DNA of 64,000 bases from Pseudomonas mendocina (lineage in GTDB: Bacteria; Pseudomonadota; Gammaproteobacteria; Pseudomonadales; Pseudomonadaceae): NCBI RefSeq assembly GCF_900636545.1, contig NZ_LR134290.1, forward strand, positions 2,728,001 through 2,792,000, given 5' to 3'. Both the position numbers and the translations under genes were made by a program. The notes under the pieces were generated by a model that worked only from the letters and a program-made list of their open reading frames with translations, searched no databases and had not been told where the DNA came from. Positions 50,386 through 60,811 of this stretch are shown one piece after another (position 1 is the first letter of the stretch; each line of letters opens with the position of its first letter).

Positions 50386-51366
50386 TTACTGCTTGATCTG
50401 GGCTTCTACTTCGGCTTCAACGCGACGGTTGATGGCGCGGCCGGAGTCGGTGGCGTTGTCGGCTACCGGGCGGGTTTCGCCGTAACCAACAGCGTTCACG
50501 CGGCTGCCGTCTACACCGTACTGGTTGACCAGCACGTTACGTACGGCGTTGGCACGACGCTCGGACAGACCCTGGTTGTAAGCGTCAGAACCGACGGAGT
50601 CAGTGTGACCTTCAACGGTGGTGGTGGTCTGCGGGTACTGGTTCATGAAGTCAGCCAGGTTCTTGATGTCACCGTAGCTTTCTTCTTTGACGCGGTCCTT
50701 GTCGAAGTCGAACTTGACGTCCAGTTCAACGCGAACGGTTTCCAGAGCCGGCTCCGGAGCAGGCTCAGGCATCGGCTCGGGTGCAGCAGCTACGACCGGA
50801 GCCGGAGCAGGCTTGCTGCCGCCACCGAAGTTCAGACCAACACCCACGCCAGCTTGCCACTCGGTGTCGCCCTGGTCGATGTTGTACAGAGCGTCGACGC
50901 CGGCACGGGCGTAGAACATCTCGGTGAAGTAGTACTTGGCGCCAGCGCCAGCGATGGCCAGGGTGGAGTGGTTACGACCACCACCGTTGGCGTCGCCGAT
51001 GCTCTGATGGCCGAAACCGGCAGAGACGTAAGGACGCAGACCAACACCCGGCTGACCGAAGTGGTAGATCGCCTTCAGGTCAGTCAGGTTGCCCTTGATG
51101 TTCTTGCTGCCGCGAGAGCCTTCGCCGCGCAGATCATGGTACTCGCCGTAGGACAGTGCCAGCTCGACGTCGTCGGTCAGGTAGTAGCCGATGCTGCCAC
51201 CGAACAGGTTGCCTTCGTCGTGAGCGAAATCACGCTGAGAGTCGGTGAAGTAGCGATTGACGAAGCCCTCCACCTCGACAGCGCCTTGGCCTTGCGCCAG
51301 CGCGCCGAAGGAGGTTGCGGCAACGAGAGAGCCAATGACTACGCCCAAGGTGTTTTTTACTTTCAT
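50386..51366 (-). CDS. oprF: Major outer membrane porin OprF
   Basis: A 326-residue OmpA-family porin: signal peptide (MKVKNTLGVVIG..., cleaved after GALA, about residue 24), N-terminal eight-stranded barrel with GFGHQSIGDANGG, Pro/Ala linker (PAPAPVVAAAPEP), C-terminal peptidoglycan-binding domain (VEGHTDSVGSDAYN, LSERRANAV). Unlike P. aeruginosa OprF, it contains no cysteine. Located downstream of sigX, whose sigma factor controls oprF in Pseudomonas. Confidence 0.96.
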   Translation of the reverse strand: MKVKNTLGVVIGSLVAATSFGALAQGQGAVEVEGFVNRYFTDSQRDFAHDEGNLFGGSIGYYLTDDVELALSYGEYHDLRGEGSRGSKNIKGNLTDLKAIYHFGQPGVGLRPYVSAGFGHQSIGDANGGGRNHSTLAIAGAGAKYYFTEMFYARAGVDALYNIDQGDTEWQAGVGVGLNFGGGSKPAPAPVVAAAPEPMPEPAPEPALETVRVELDVKFDFDKDRVKEESYGDIKNLADFMNQYPQTTTTVEGHTDSVGSDAYNQGLSERRANAVRNVLVNQYGVDGSRVNAVGYGETRPVADNATDSGRAINRRVEAEVEAQIKQ

Positions 51367-51474
51367 CCGTTAAATCCCCATCTTGGTGGTTAATAAGTCG
51401 CCGTTAACTTCAGTCGGCAACTTGGCGGCGATTTTATCAGGTTTCGCCACTCCCTTAGTGGTCGGCAAGCTGAA

Positions 51475-52065
51475 CTAAGTTTCGGAAGTTTCCGAAAATT
51501 TATCCCGCAACCGATCCAATGCTCGCTTGTAGCGCATCTTCGTTGCGCTCAAGCCCATGTGCATGATGTCGGCAATCTCTTGAAACTCGAGCTCTGCGAC
51601 AAAACGTAGCACCAGAATCTCGCGATCGATCGGGTTGACATGAACCAACCACCGATCCAGACCGCCTCGCTCCTCGACTTTGGGTGTCTTCTCGTCGGAA
51701 GCTTCTTCGAGCGGATCCAAACTCAAGGCGTCAATCAATCGACGCTTGCGCCGCTCTTTTCGATACTGAGTAATGCATTCGTTGTAGGTGATGCTATAGA
51801 GCCAAGTCTTGAACTTGGACTTACCCTCAAAGTTCTTAAGGCCATAAAGAACTTTGAGCATCACCTCCTGACAGACATCGTCAGCATCCCTTTCGTTCCC
51901 CAGATAACGTGCACAAACGTTAAATAATGTTCGCTGGTAGCGTCTCATCAACTCTTCATAAGCACGAGTGATGTGAAACAGCTCGTCATGGGCGCGCGCC
52001 ACCAGCTCTTCATCGGTGAGCTCGCGGGGGTCGTAGCGCGTAGGCAGGGCTTGAGCTTTGTTCAA
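51475..52065 (-). CDS. sigX: ECF sigma factor SigX
   Basis: A 196-residue ECF sigma factor with region 2 (ADDVCQEVMLKVLYGLKNFEGKSKFKTWLYSITYNECITQYRK) and region 4 (LEFQEIADIMHMGLSATKMRYKRALDRLRDKF). SigX responds to envelope and membrane stress and controls oprF and lipid genes. It is flanked by cmpX upstream, as in other pseudomonads. Confidence 0.96.
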   Translation of the reverse strand: MNKAQALPTRYDPRELTDEELVARAHDELFHITRAYEELMRRYQRTLFNVCARYLGNERDADDVCQEVMLKVLYGLKNFEGKSKFKTWLYSITYNECITQYRKERRKRRLIDALSLDPLEEASDEKTPKVEERGGLDRWLVHVNPIDREILVLRFVAELEFQEIADIMHMGLSATKMRYKRALDRLRDKFSETSET

Positions 52066-52092
52066 AACGAGTCGGGCCGACGGTCAGGACGA

Positions 52093-52122
52093 AAAGTGCC
52101 CGACAGGTCACGCCTGTCGGGC
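52093..52122 (-). terminator. Terminator between cmpX and sigX
   Basis: Stem GCCCGACAGG / CCTGTCGGGC with ACTTTT on the minus strand; suggests sigX has its own promoter. Confidence 0.65.
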
Positions 52123-52147
52123 AGCTGCATAAAATAACAGATTGGCG

Positions 52148-52972
52148 TCAGCGACTGTTCACGCGTTGCTCGAGCATCACTCGATTGGCTACCGATACCA
52201 GCTCACCGGTATCGGTCAACAGGGTGGTTTTCACTGTGCCGATCTCTTCGATCTGGCCTTCGACCTCACCAACCTGCACTTGTTGCCCGACCTGGTACAA
52301 CTCGCGCACATAGATACCGGCCAGAATCTGGCTGGCGATATCGCGACTGCCCAAACCCAGTGCCAGCGCCACTGCCAGACCGACCGAGATCAACACGATG
52401 GCGATGACGTTGTTCAGCAGGTCGGTCTTGACCTCCAGCTGGCCGATGGCCACGGAGATGCTGATGATGATCACCAGGCCCTGCGCAACGCGCCCCAGGC
52501 CATTGGCGTACTCGAGGCCCACACCTTCGGCGGCGCCACGCACCAGGCTGCTGACCAGTTGCGCCAGCAGCACGCCGGCCAGCAGCACCAGGGCCGCTCC
52601 GAACACCTTGGGCAGATACAGCGCCAGCACATCCAGAGTCGCGGAAACGCGCTGCAGCCCCAGCGACTCAGCAGCGGAAACCAGGAAGATCAGCAGAACG
52701 AACCAGTAGACGATCTTGCCGATCAGGGTCGAGACCGAGGCGTGAATACCGACACGAGCCAACAGCTTGGTCAGGCCGGTCCCCATCATCAGGCGATCCA
52801 GGCCGACCTTGCCAAGCAGCTTGGACAGCAGGGTGTCGAGCAGTTTGGCGACAACGAAGCCAAGCAACACCAGCACCAGTGCGACGAACAGGTTGGGAAT
52901 GAATCCGGCAACCTTGGTCCACAGTGCGGTCATCGCGGAAATCAGGCTTTGGGTCCAGGGATCGAGTTCCAT
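52148..52972 (-). CDS. cmpX: CmpX, mechanosensitive-channel-like membrane protein
   Basis: A 274-residue protein with about four or five N-terminal helices and an MscS-like conserved region (GLGSRDIASQILAGIYVRELYQVGQQVQVGEVEGQIEEI). CmpX affects membrane tension and cell-envelope signalling with SigX. Start at 52972 (MELDPW) is one base from the cfrX stop; the frame is open 20 codons upstream. Confidence 0.9.
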   Translation of the reverse strand: MELDPWTQSLISAMTALWTKVAGFIPNLFVALVLVLLGFVVAKLLDTLLSKLLGKVGLDRLMMGTGLTKLLARVGIHASVSTLIGKIVYWFVLLIFLVSAAESLGLQRVSATLDVLALYLPKVFGAALVLLAGVLLAQLVSSLVRGAAEGVGLEYANGLGRVAQGLVIIISISVAIGQLEVKTDLLNNVIAIVLISVGLAVALALGLGSRDIASQILAGIYVRELYQVGQQVQVGEVEGQIEEIGTVKTTLLTDTGELVSVANRVMLEQRVNSR

Positions 52973-52973
52973 T

Positions 52974-53219
52974 TCAGTCGGCCTTATCAGCAGAAGCGGA
53001 GGATTGGGTACGGCGCGATACCGGCGCGACATGCGCCGAACCGTTGTTCAGGGCGATCATCAGGGCCTGTGCCCAGTGCCCCATCAGGCTGAACAGATCA
53101 CCAGCACCGACCTGACGGTTGGCGGTCTTGAGAACCCGGTGCAAGCAAGCATCGTCGTCGTGGCTGGACGGCGATGACTTGAGCAAATCGCGTAGAGACT
53201 CTTCGAATGGATCGTGCAT
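52974..53219 (-). CDS. cfrX: CfrX protein
   Basis: An 81-residue small protein (MHDPFEESLRDLLK...) recognised by position between cmaX and cmpX. Polar, with LFSLMGHWAQALMIALNN; no known biochemical role. Start MHDPFEE at 53219 follows GAGGTGCGC; the upstream in-frame ATG is less likely. Confidence 0.82.
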   Translation of the reverse strand: MHDPFEESLRDLLKSSPSSHDDDACLHRVLKTANRQVGAGDLFSLMGHWAQALMIALNNGSAHVAPVSRRTQSSASADKAD

Positions 53220-53274
53220 GCGCACCTCACGGGATGTCACGGCTAGACGTAGTAGCCAGCGGATGAGTCACACA

Positions 53275-54261
53275 TCACAACCAACGCCAACGGCGAAAAA
53301 GCAGCACTTGCCCCACTGCCAGAAGGATCATCAGGCCACAGGCGACGAAAAAGCCGATCGGACTTTCGGAGCCTGGAATACCACCGACGTTGATACCCAG
53401 CAGCCCGGTGAGAAAAGTGAGTGGCAGGAACAGCCCGGTGATCACCGTGAAGCGATACATGATGCGATTCATGCGCTCACCCAGACGCCGATTCTCAGCC
53501 TCCAGCACCAGACCGACACGCTCGCGGAGCAGTTCCAGCTCCTCGAGATAGCGAGTCAGGCGGTTGTTCAACTCGTTCCAGTAGTCGTCGTCGTCCTCGA
53601 CGAACCAGGGCTGTCGATTGCGCGCCAACTGGGCATAAAGATCGCGCTGCGGCGCGAGAAAGCGCCGCAAGCTGGCCGCTCGCCGACGCACCTGCAGCAT
53701 CAGGCCGTGATCGGGACGGTAACGTTCGTCGTCATCGAGAGCATCTTCCTCACCGTCCAGCAACTCGCTCAATTCTGCAACTAGATCATCGACGCGACTG
53801 GTGAGATGACGAGCCAGCTCCAGCAACAACTCAGAAGAGGTTTTCGGCCCCTTGCCCGCCAGCAGATCGGCAATCAACGCATCGGTCGCGAGCAGCGGGC
53901 GCAGGCGCAGCGAGATGACCCGCCGCGCATCGGCGAATATGCGCACCGATACCATGTCTTCCGGCTCGGCACCCGGATTACGATTGATACCACGCAGAAA
54001 GACCAGCAGCTCATTTTCTGGCAGTGGCAACAGGCGTGGCCGAGTGTTCTCTTCCAGCAGCAGATCGCAGCTGAATTCATCCAGGCCACTGTTTTCGCGC
54101 AACCAGCGCTGTGACTGCACCTGGCCACGATCCCAGTGCAGCCACAGGCTCTCCTGCTCGCCTAGCTGCAGGCTGTCTAGTTCGTCGCGACTGATGCTGC
54201 GCGCCCCGCCGCGGCCATCGAGTACGAAGGCATGCAGCAGTGCCGAATCCTGATCCTGCAT
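53275..54261 (-). CDS. cmaX: CorA/ZntB-family membrane transporter CmaX
   Basis: A 328-residue protein of the 2-TM-GxN (CorA/ZntB) type. Long soluble N-terminal domain with acidic DGEEDALDDDE stretch, then two C-terminal helices with GINVGGIPG between them, i.e. GIN in place of the Mg-selective GMN loop, so divalent-cation specificity differs. Called CmaX in the sigX cluster. Confidence 0.9.
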   Translation of the reverse strand: MQDQDSALLHAFVLDGRGGARSISRDELDSLQLGEQESLWLHWDRGQVQSQRWLRENSGLDEFSCDLLLEENTRPRLLPLPENELLVFLRGINRNPGAEPEDMVSVRIFADARRVISLRLRPLLATDALIADLLAGKGPKTSSELLLELARHLTSRVDDLVAELSELLDGEEDALDDDERYRPDHGLMLQVRRRAASLRRFLAPQRDLYAQLARNRQPWFVEDDDDYWNELNNRLTRYLEELELLRERVGLVLEAENRRLGERMNRIMYRFTVITGLFLPLTFLTGLLGINVGGIPGSESPIGFFVACGLMILLAVGQVLLFRRWRWL

Positions 54262-54265
54262 CGGC

Positions 54266-54754
54266 TTATTCCGGCACTTTCAGGGCTTGCGGCGACACGA
54301 TCACGCCGTTGTTATCGGCGTACAGGTATTCGCCCGGCTTGAATGTCACACCACCAAAGGTAACCGGCACGTTCAGATCACCGATGCCGCGCTTGTCGGT
54401 TTTCATCGGGTGACTGGCCAGCGCCTGGACCCCCAGGTCGGTCTGCGCGATAGCGTCGACATCACGAATGCAGCCATATACCACGATGCCTTCCCAGCCA
54501 TTCTTGGCGGCCTTCTCGGCCAGCATGTCACCCAGCAGCGCCCGACGCAGCGAGCCGCCGCCATCGACGACCAGTACTTTCCCCTGACCTGGCAGATCGA
54601 CCTGCTCCTTCACCAGCGAGTTGTCTTCATGGCACTTGATGGTGACGATCTGCCCACCGAAGGAGTCGCGACCGCCATAGTTGGCGAACATAGGCTCGAC
54701 GACCTGAACCAGCTCCGGGTAGGCATCGCACAGATCGGGGGTGATGTAGTGCAT
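54266..54754 (-). CDS. rraA: RraA-like regulator of RNase E / aldolase-fold protein
   Basis: A 162-residue protein of the RraA family (ribonuclease E inhibitor; class II HMG/oxaloacetate aldolase relatives). The [25 protein letters not shown] stretch has the family's conserved GD. The ATG at 54754 follows AAAGGAG. Confidence 0.9.
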   Translation of the reverse strand: MHYITPDLCDAYPELVQVVEPMFANYGGRDSFGGQIVTIKCHEDNSLVKEQVDLPGQGKVLVVDGGGSLRRALLGDMLAEKAAKNGWEGIVVYGCIRDVDAIAQTDLGVQALASHPMKTDKRGIGDLNVPVTFGGVTFKPGEYLYADNNGVIVSPQALKVPE

Positions 54755-54873
54755 GACAAACTCCTTTCGACAATGAATGAACGACAGGCAAGTGGAAGAC
54801 CAGGAAATGACCGCCACCAAACGATGCGTCACATCTTACCGCCAAGCACTCGCCGAAGAAACGTTACGATAGC

Positions 54874-55863
54874 TCAGACACCCGCAACGGCGGCCTGCTC
54901 GGTGAGCTCTACAGGCAGTCGCAGGTATTGCAGCCAGTATTCAGTCAGCGGCCAAACTTCGCGCTGCGCCTCTTTGCTGACCAACATTTCAATGTGCCCG
55001 AAATCGCTGCTGAAGCCTTTCTCCTTACCCAACAGTAGAAAGTGCCTCGGCGCGCTGCTGCATTGCTCCAGAAGCTTGCGACAGGCCCAGGCAGGATCAT
55101 CGAAATCGGCTGCAGCTGCCACGGCCATAAGCGGTACGCTCACCTCAGCGAGGCCTGCCCACCAGTCCTTCCGCCCATCACCGAATCGCCCGAACAGCCT
55201 GAGCCAACGTAGAACTTCCAGCGCCAGCCCGATAGGTTCATCTTCAGGGCCGCGCTTCAGGCGCCGGCCGGACAGGTAAGGAAAGGCGCGCAGCAGTAGA
55301 CGCGCGCCCCACTCTATCGGAGGTATCTTCAGCGGCCAGTAGCTGCGGCTGACCTGACTGCCGAACAACGCAACCGAGCTGGCACGCGACTGATCGAGAT
55401 AACCACCACCCAACGCAGCCGCCAGGATCACCCCGCCTAGCGAGTGGCCAATCCAGTGCGCGGCCTGCCCGGTCTGCTCGAATAGGAAATCGGCGATGGC
55501 CGGTACGTCGTAGTGCACATACTGCGCCACGCTGTTGTCGCGATAGCCTTCATTGCGGGGCGAAAGGCCGTGGCCGCGCATTTCGGCGATCCACACGTCA
55601 AACCCCGCACGCGCCAGATAGGCGCCAAGGCCGATGCCCTTGGGCGAGTACCAGAAACGTCGGTTGGAAAAACTGCCATGCAGCAACACCACAGGCACGC
55701 CGCGCGCACCTTCGGCATCCGCCAGGCCTACTCGCGTCAACGCCAGCTCTACACTGGAATCCGGACTGTTGTTGGGCTTCAGGCGATAGACGTCTTCACT
55801 GAGATCGCCACGTAGCTCGGCACTGATCAGCGCGACGGGGAAAAGCTCACTACTGCTTTGCAT
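54874..55863 (-). CDS. Alpha/beta-hydrolase (esterase/lipase-like)
   Basis: A 329-residue alpha/beta-hydrolase: HG oxyanion (VVLLHGSFSN), nucleophile elbow IGHSLGG, an Asp in the later sheet and His in DFGHIEML, giving a plausible Ser-Asp-His triad. Substrate unknown. Start at 55863 is weakly supported; the frame is open 25 codons upstream. Confidence 0.82.
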   Translation of the reverse strand: MQSSSELFPVALISAELRGDLSEDVYRLKPNNSPDSSVELALTRVGLADAEGARGVPVVLLHGSFSNRRFWYSPKGIGLGAYLARAGFDVWIAEMRGHGLSPRNEGYRDNSVAQYVHYDVPAIADFLFEQTGQAAHWIGHSLGGVILAAALGGGYLDQSRASSVALFGSQVSRSYWPLKIPPIEWGARLLLRAFPYLSGRRLKRGPEDEPIGLALEVLRWLRLFGRFGDGRKDWWAGLAEVSVPLMAVAAAADFDDPAWACRKLLEQCSSAPRHFLLLGKEKGFSSDFGHIEMLVSKEAQREVWPLTEYWLQYLRLPVELTEQAAVAGV

Positions 55864-55970
55864 GGATCGAAAAACCGCAATGGCGCTGTGCCACAAAGAA
55901 GAACGAAACCCATAAAAAACCGTCGGAGCGACGTTCAAATCGCTGGCGACGGCTTCGGGTAACTACCCAG

Positions 55971-55995
55971 AAAAAAGGCGGGATCAACCCGCCCT
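55971..55995 (-). terminator. Terminator of ppsA
   Basis: GGCGGG-ATCAA-CCCGCC with TTTTTT on the minus strand. Confidence 0.82.
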
Positions 55996-56017
55996 CTTTC
56001 CGCGTCAGCTACTGCTC

Positions 56018-58390
56018 TCAGGCAGGCTGCGCCTCAGCCAGGAAGAACCAGGTGTCGAGGACCGAATCGGGGTTCAGCGAGACGCTCTCGATGCCCTGCT
56101 CCATCAGCCACTTGGCCAGATCCGGGTGATCCGAAGGGCCCTGACCGCAGATGCCGATGTACTTGCCGGCCTTGTTGCAGGCGGCGATGGCATTGGCCAA
56201 CAGCTTCTTCACGGCCGGGTTACGCTCATCGAACAGATGGGCAACGATGCCGGAGTCACGATCCAGACCCAGGGTCAGCTGAGTCAGATCGTTGGAACCG
56301 ATGGAGAAGCCATCGAAGAATTCGAGGAACTCTTCAGCCAGCAGCGCGTTGGACGGCAGTTCGCACATCATGATGACTTTCAGGCCATCCTGACCGCGCG
56401 CCAGACCATTGCTGGCCAGCAGCTCGACCACTTGCGAAGCCTCGCCCAGGGTACGCACGAAGGGCACCATGATCTCGACGTTGGTCAGGCCCATCTCGTT
56501 GCGCACTTTCTTCAGCGCACGGCACTCCAGCTCGAAGCAGTCGCGGAAGGATTCGCTGATGTAACGCGAAGCACCACGGAAGCCCAGCATCGGGTTCTCT
56601 TCTTCCGGCTCGTACAGCTTGCCGCCGATCAGGTTGGCGTATTCGTTGGACTTGAAGTCCGACAGGCGCACGATGACCTTCTTCGGCCAGAAGGCCGCCG
56701 CCAGGGTGCTGATGCCCTCGACCAGCTTCTCGACGTAGAAGTCGACCGGGTCGCCGTAGCCGGCGATGCGCTTCTCGACGCTGTCCTTGATCTCCGGAGG
56801 CAGGCTGGAGAAGTTCAGCAGCGCCTTCGGGTGCACGCCGATCATGCGGTTGATGATGAATTCCAGACGGGCCAGGCCCACACCTTCGTTCGGCAGTTGG
56901 GCGAAGTCGAAGGCGCGATCCGGGTTGCCGACGTTCATCATGATCTTGAACGGCAGATCCGGCATGGCATCGACCGAGTTCTTGCGGATATCGAAGCCCA
57001 GCTCGCCTTCGAAGATGAAGCCGGTATCACCTTCAGCGCAGGAGACGGTGACACCCTGGCCGTCTTTCAGCACGCTGGTGGCGTTGCCGCAACCGACCAC
57101 GGCCGGAATGCCCAGCTCACGAGCGATGATCGCCGCATGGCAGGTACGCCCGCCACGGTTGGTGACGATGGCGCTGGCGCGTTTCATCACCGGCTCCCAG
57201 TCCGGGTCGGTCATGTCGGAAACCAGCACATCGCCGGGCTGCACCTTGTCCATCTCGGATACGTCGTGGATCACGCGCACCTTGCCGGCGCCGATGCGCT
57301 GACCGATGGCGCGGCCTTCCACCAGAACGGTACCCTTCTCTTTCAGCAGGTAGCGCTCCATCACGGTGGCGCTGGAGCGGCTCTTCACGGTTTCCGGACG
57401 GGCCTGCACGATGTACAGCTTGCCGTCGTCGCCGTCTTTCGCCCACTCGATATCCATCGGGCGGCCGTAGTGTTTCTCGATGATCAGCGCCTGCTTGGCC
57501 AGCTCGCTGACCTCGGCATCGGTGATGCAGAAACGCGCGCGCTCGGCACGGTCGACTTCAACGGTCTTGACCGAACGACCGGCCTTGGCTTCGTCGCCGT
57601 AGACCATCTTGATCGCCTTGCTGCCCAGATTGCGACGCAGGATTGCCGGACGGCCAGCCTCCAGAGTCGGCTTGTGCACGTAGAACTCGTCGGGGTTGAC
57701 CGCTCCCTGCACCACGGTCTCGCCGAGACCGTAAGCACCAGTGATGAACACCACGTCACGGAAGCCGGACTCGGTATCCAAGGTGAACATAACGCCGGCG
57801 GTGCCAGTTTCCGAACGCACCATGCGCTGCACACCGGCAGACAGGGCGACCAGCTTGTGATCGAAGCCCTGGTGCACGCGGTAGGCGATGGCGCGGTCGT
57901 TGAACAGCGAGGCGAAGACTTCCTTGGCAGCGCGGATCACGTTGTCCACGCCACGGATGTTGAGGAAGGTTTCCTGCTGGCCGGCGAAGGAAGCATCCGG
58001 CAGGTCTTCAGCGGTAGCAGAAGAACGCACGGCCACGGCCATGTTGTCGTTGCCAGCGCTCATGGTGGCGAAGGCTTCACGAATCTGCTTGTCCAGCTCG
58101 GCGGGGAACTCGGCGTCCATCACCCATTGGCGAATCTGCGCGCCGGTCTTGGCCAGCGCATTGACGTCATCGACATCCAGACTGTCCAGCGCTGCGTGAA
58201 TCTGGGCGTTCAGGCCACTTTGCTCGAGAAAATCGCGATAGGCCTGAGCCGTAGTGGCGAAACCACCGGGAACCGATACGCCGGCGCCAGCCAAGTTACT
58301 GATCATCTCGCCGAGGGATGCGTTCTTGCCCCCCACATGCTCAACATCGTGATTGCCGAGCTTATCGAGGGAAACTACGTACTCTACCAA
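56018..58390 (-). CDS. ppsA: Phosphoenolpyruvate synthase
   Basis: A 790-residue PEP synthase (pyruvate + ATP to PEP + AMP + Pi). ATP-grasp N-terminal domain starts [11 protein letters not shown]; the swivelling phosphohistidine domain has [13 protein letters not shown]; the C-terminal PEP/pyruvate domain has [12 protein letters not shown] and CGQGPSDHP. Start is TTG at 58390 after GGAGAG; there is no ATG at this place. Divergent from ppsR, its regulator. Confidence 0.95.
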   Translation of the reverse strand: MVEYVVSLDKLGNHDVEHVGGKNASLGEMISNLAGAGVSVPGGFATTAQAYRDFLEQSGLNAQIHAALDSLDVDDVNALAKTGAQIRQWVMDAEFPAELDKQIREAFATMSAGNDNMAVAVRSSATAEDLPDASFAGQQETFLNIRGVDNVIRAAKEVFASLFNDRAIAYRVHQGFDHKLVALSAGVQRMVRSETGTAGVMFTLDTESGFRDVVFITGAYGLGETVVQGAVNPDEFYVHKPTLEAGRPAILRRNLGSKAIKMVYGDEAKAGRSVKTVEVDRAERARFCITDAEVSELAKQALIIEKHYGRPMDIEWAKDGDDGKLYIVQARPETVKSRSSATVMERYLLKEKGTVLVEGRAIGQRIGAGKVRVIHDVSEMDKVQPGDVLVSDMTDPDWEPVMKRASAIVTNRGGRTCHAAIIARELGIPAVVGCGNATSVLKDGQGVTVSCAEGDTGFIFEGELGFDIRKNSVDAMPDLPFKIMMNVGNPDRAFDFAQLPNEGVGLARLEFIINRMIGVHPKALLNFSSLPPEIKDSVEKRIAGYGDPVDFYVEKLVEGISTLAAAFWPKKVIVRLSDFKSNEYANLIGGKLYEPEEENPMLGFRGASRYISESFRDCFELECRALKKVRNEMGLTNVEIMVPFVRTLGEASQVVELLASNGLARGQDGLKVIMMCELPSNALLAEEFLEFFDGFSIGSNDLTQLTLGLDRDSGIVAHLFDERNPAVKKLLANAIAACNKAGKYIGICGQGPSDHPDLAKWLMEQGIESVSLNPDSVLDTWFFLAEAQPA

Positions 58391-58653
58391 GGTGATCTCT
58401 CCACTAAGATGTTGGAAAAGCTCAGAATTCGCGTAAAGCCAGCTACGCTTCAGCCCTGCTGCGTTATAAAGCGGGGCTCCAGCTCGCAAGCCTTCGCACA
58501 AATTCTCGGGGGGCTGGATGCTCTGGCGGCGAACTGCCGCAAGATTGTGGCCTTGCCCTTGAATAAGTAACAATGCCGAAACCCCATGGGGCCGGCGAAA
58601 AACGCGGCCTATCATAGCCAAGAATCGATCTCAGCTTAAGGCCTTTGGCGCAA
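58391..58653. promoter_or_regulatory. Divergent promoter region of ppsA and ppsR
   Basis: 263 bases without a gene of its own. Promoters for both directions are expected; no operator recognised. Confidence 0.45.
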
Positions 58654-59472
58654 ATGAAACGTACCGCTTTCTTCATCTCCGACGGCACCGGCATCACGGC
58701 CGAAACCCTGGGCCAGAGCTTGCTCGCGCAGTTCGAGAATATTCAATTCACCAAACTCACGCGTCCCTATATCGACAGCGTCGATAAAGCGCGCGCCATG
58801 GTACAACAAATCGATGCTGCCGCTGAAAGGGATGGCGTGCGTCCGATCATCTTCGACACCATCGTCAATCGAGATATTCGTGCGATCCTCGATACCGCAA
58901 ATGGTTTCATGATCGATATCTTCTCCACCTTCCTATCGCCCCTGGAGCAGGAGTTGAGTTCGCACTCTTCCTACTCCGTCGGCAAGTCCCACTCCATTGG
59001 CCAGCACTCCAACTATATGGAGCGTATCGAGGCGGTTAACTTTGCGCTGGACAATGACGACGGCGCGCGCACTCACTATTACGACAAGGCTGATCTGATC
59101 CTGGTCGGCGTATCGCGCTGCGGCAAAACGCCCACCTGCCTATATATGGCCATGCAGTACGGCATCCGTGCCGCCAACTATCCGCTTACCGAAGACGACA
59201 TGGAGCGCCTGCAGCTTCCCGACTCGCTGAAGAAGTACCGCGAAAAGCTGTTCGGCCTGACCATCGACCCGGATCGTCTCACCGCCATCCGCCACGAGCG
59301 CAAGCCGAACAGCCGCTATGCCAGTTATGCGCAATGCGAGTTTGAAGTGCGCGAGGTCGAGAGCCTGTTCCGCCGCGAAAACATCGCCTTCATCAACTCC
59401 ACGCATTTCTCGGTCGAGGAGATCTCGGCCAAGATTCTGGTGGAGAAAGGTGTTGAGCGACGCCTTAAATAA
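58654..59472 (+). CDS. ppsR: PEP synthase regulatory protein (kinase/pyrophosphorylase)
   Basis: A 272-residue PSRP of the DUF299 family: phosphate loop [10 protein letters not shown] and [12 protein letters not shown] at the N-terminus. It inactivates PpsA by ADP-dependent phosphorylation of a Thr and reactivates it by Pi-dependent pyrophosphorylysis. ATG at 58654. Confidence 0.95.
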   Translation: MKRTAFFISDGTGITAETLGQSLLAQFENIQFTKLTRPYIDSVDKARAMVQQIDAAAERDGVRPIIFDTIVNRDIRAILDTANGFMIDIFSTFLSPLEQELSSHSSYSVGKSHSIGQHSNYMERIEAVNFALDNDDGARTHYYDKADLILVGVSRCGKTPTCLYMAMQYGIRAANYPLTEDDMERLQLPDSLKKYREKLFGLTIDPDRLTAIRHERKPNSRYASYAQCEFEVREVESLFRRENIAFINSTHFSVEEISAKILVEKGVERRLK

Positions 59473-59498
59473 CCCCCGCAACATCTTGTTTTAAAAGA

Positions 59499-59527
59499 GA
59501 AAGGGCTTGAGACTTCGAGCCCTTTCT
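59499..59527. terminator. Bidirectional terminator ppsR / prpF
   Basis: AAAGGGCT-TGAGACTTCG-AGCCCTTT between the convergent genes. Confidence 0.7.
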
Positions 59528-59537
59528 AGTTTAGGCA

Positions 59538-60725
59538 TTAGAAACTATCGCCCGGCACACGCACCCAACCTTCCATCAGGATGCGCGCGCTACGGCTCAT
59601 CACTGCTTTGGTTACCGTCCACTGACCATTTACCAGCTTGGCCTGTGCACCAACCCGCAAGGTGCCAGATGGATGACCGAAGCGCACCGCCTCACGCTCA
59701 CCGCCACCCGCAGCCAGGTTGACCAGGGTGCCGGGGATCGCCGCCGCCGTGCCGATGGCTACCGCGCAGGTGCCCATCATCGCGTGGTGCAGCTTGCCCA
59801 TGGACAGCGCTCGTACCAGCAGATCGACCTCACCGGCATTCACGTCTTTGCTACTGGACGTGCGGTAATCCTTGGGCGGGCTGACGAAGGCGATCTTCGG
59901 GGTGTGCTGACGTGTCGCAGCCTCCTCGGCCGTTTTGATCAGTCCCATGCGTAGCGCTGCAGCAATACGGATCTGCTCAAAACGCGCCAACTGCGCCGGG
60001 TCGCCGTTGATGGCGTCGCGCAGTTCGGTGCCCTGATAGCCGATATCTTCGGCATTGACGAAGATCGTCGGGATACCAGCCGTGATCATGGTCGCCTTGA
60101 AGGTACCGATGCCGGGCACTTCAAGCTCATCCACCAGGTTACCGGTGGGAAACATCGAACCGCCCTCCTCGCCGTCATCGGACGGATCGAGGAATTCCAG
60201 CACGATCTCCGCCGCCGGAAAGGTCACACCATCGAGTTCGAAATCGCCGGTTTCCTGCACCTGGCTGTTGGTGATCGGCACATGGGCGATGATGGTTTTC
60301 TGGATATTGGCCTGCCAGATGCGCACCACGCAGGTACCGTTGTCGGGAATCCGCTCGGGATCGACCAAGCCGGCGTGAATGGCGAAGGCACCGGCTGCGG
60401 TCGAGAGATTGCCGCAGTTGCCGCTCCAGTCGACGAAAGCCTTGTCGATGGAGACCTGGCCGTAGAGGTAGTCGACGTCGTGCTCGGGCTGGCGGCTCTT
60501 CGACAGGATCACGCACTTGGAAGTGCTCGAGGTAGCGCCGCCCATGCCGTCGATCTGCGCGGCATACGGATCGGGGCTGCCGATCACGCGCATGAACAGC
60601 TTGTCGCGCGCCTCGCCCGGCACTTGGCAGCGCTCGGGCAGATCCTGCAGGCGGAAGAACACGCCCTTGCTGGTGCCGCCTCGGATGTAGGTGGCGGGGA
60701 TTTTAACTTGAGGCAGATGAGCCAT
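59538..60725 (-). CDS. prpF: 2-Methylaconitate cis-trans isomerase
   Basis: A 395-residue PrpF (diaminopimelate-epimerase-like fold). Conserved: YIRGGTSKGVFF, GNCGNLSTAAGAFA with the catalytic Cys in the N-terminal half, and NAGEVDLLVRALSMGKLHHA. Acts after AcnD in the methylcitrate pathway of propionate. ATG at 60725. Confidence 0.93.
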   Translation of the reverse strand: MAHLPQVKIPATYIRGGTSKGVFFRLQDLPERCQVPGEARDKLFMRVIGSPDPYAAQIDGMGGATSSTSKCVILSKSRQPEHDVDYLYGQVSIDKAFVDWSGNCGNLSTAAGAFAIHAGLVDPERIPDNGTCVVRIWQANIQKTIIAHVPITNSQVQETGDFELDGVTFPAAEIVLEFLDPSDDGEEGGSMFPTGNLVDELEVPGIGTFKATMITAGIPTIFVNAEDIGYQGTELRDAINGDPAQLARFEQIRIAAALRMGLIKTAEEAATRQHTPKIAFVSPPKDYRTSSSKDVNAGEVDLLVRALSMGKLHHAMMGTCAVAIGTAAAIPGTLVNLAAGGGEREAVRFGHPSGTLRVGAQAKLVNGQWTVTKAVMSRSARILMEGWVRVPGDSF

Positions 60726-60740
60726 GAGTGCAGTCCTGAA

Positions 60741-60803
60741 GTAGCCCGGATGCAATCCGGGATCGAATCATTCAACCTTGCCCCGGATTTCATCCGGGCT
60801 ACG
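60741..60803. repeat. REP-like palindromic sequence (GTAGCCCGGATG type)
   Basis: GTAGCCCGGATGCAATCCGGG paired with CCCCGGATTTCATCCGGGCTAC; same family as 37430-37490. Lies between acnD and prpF. Confidence 0.75.
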
Positions 60804-60811
60804 CGCTTATC

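Noticed and set aside
56126..58570. An 814-codon plus-strand frame opposite ppsA
   Set aside because: Antisense shadow; ppsA matches its family over the full length.
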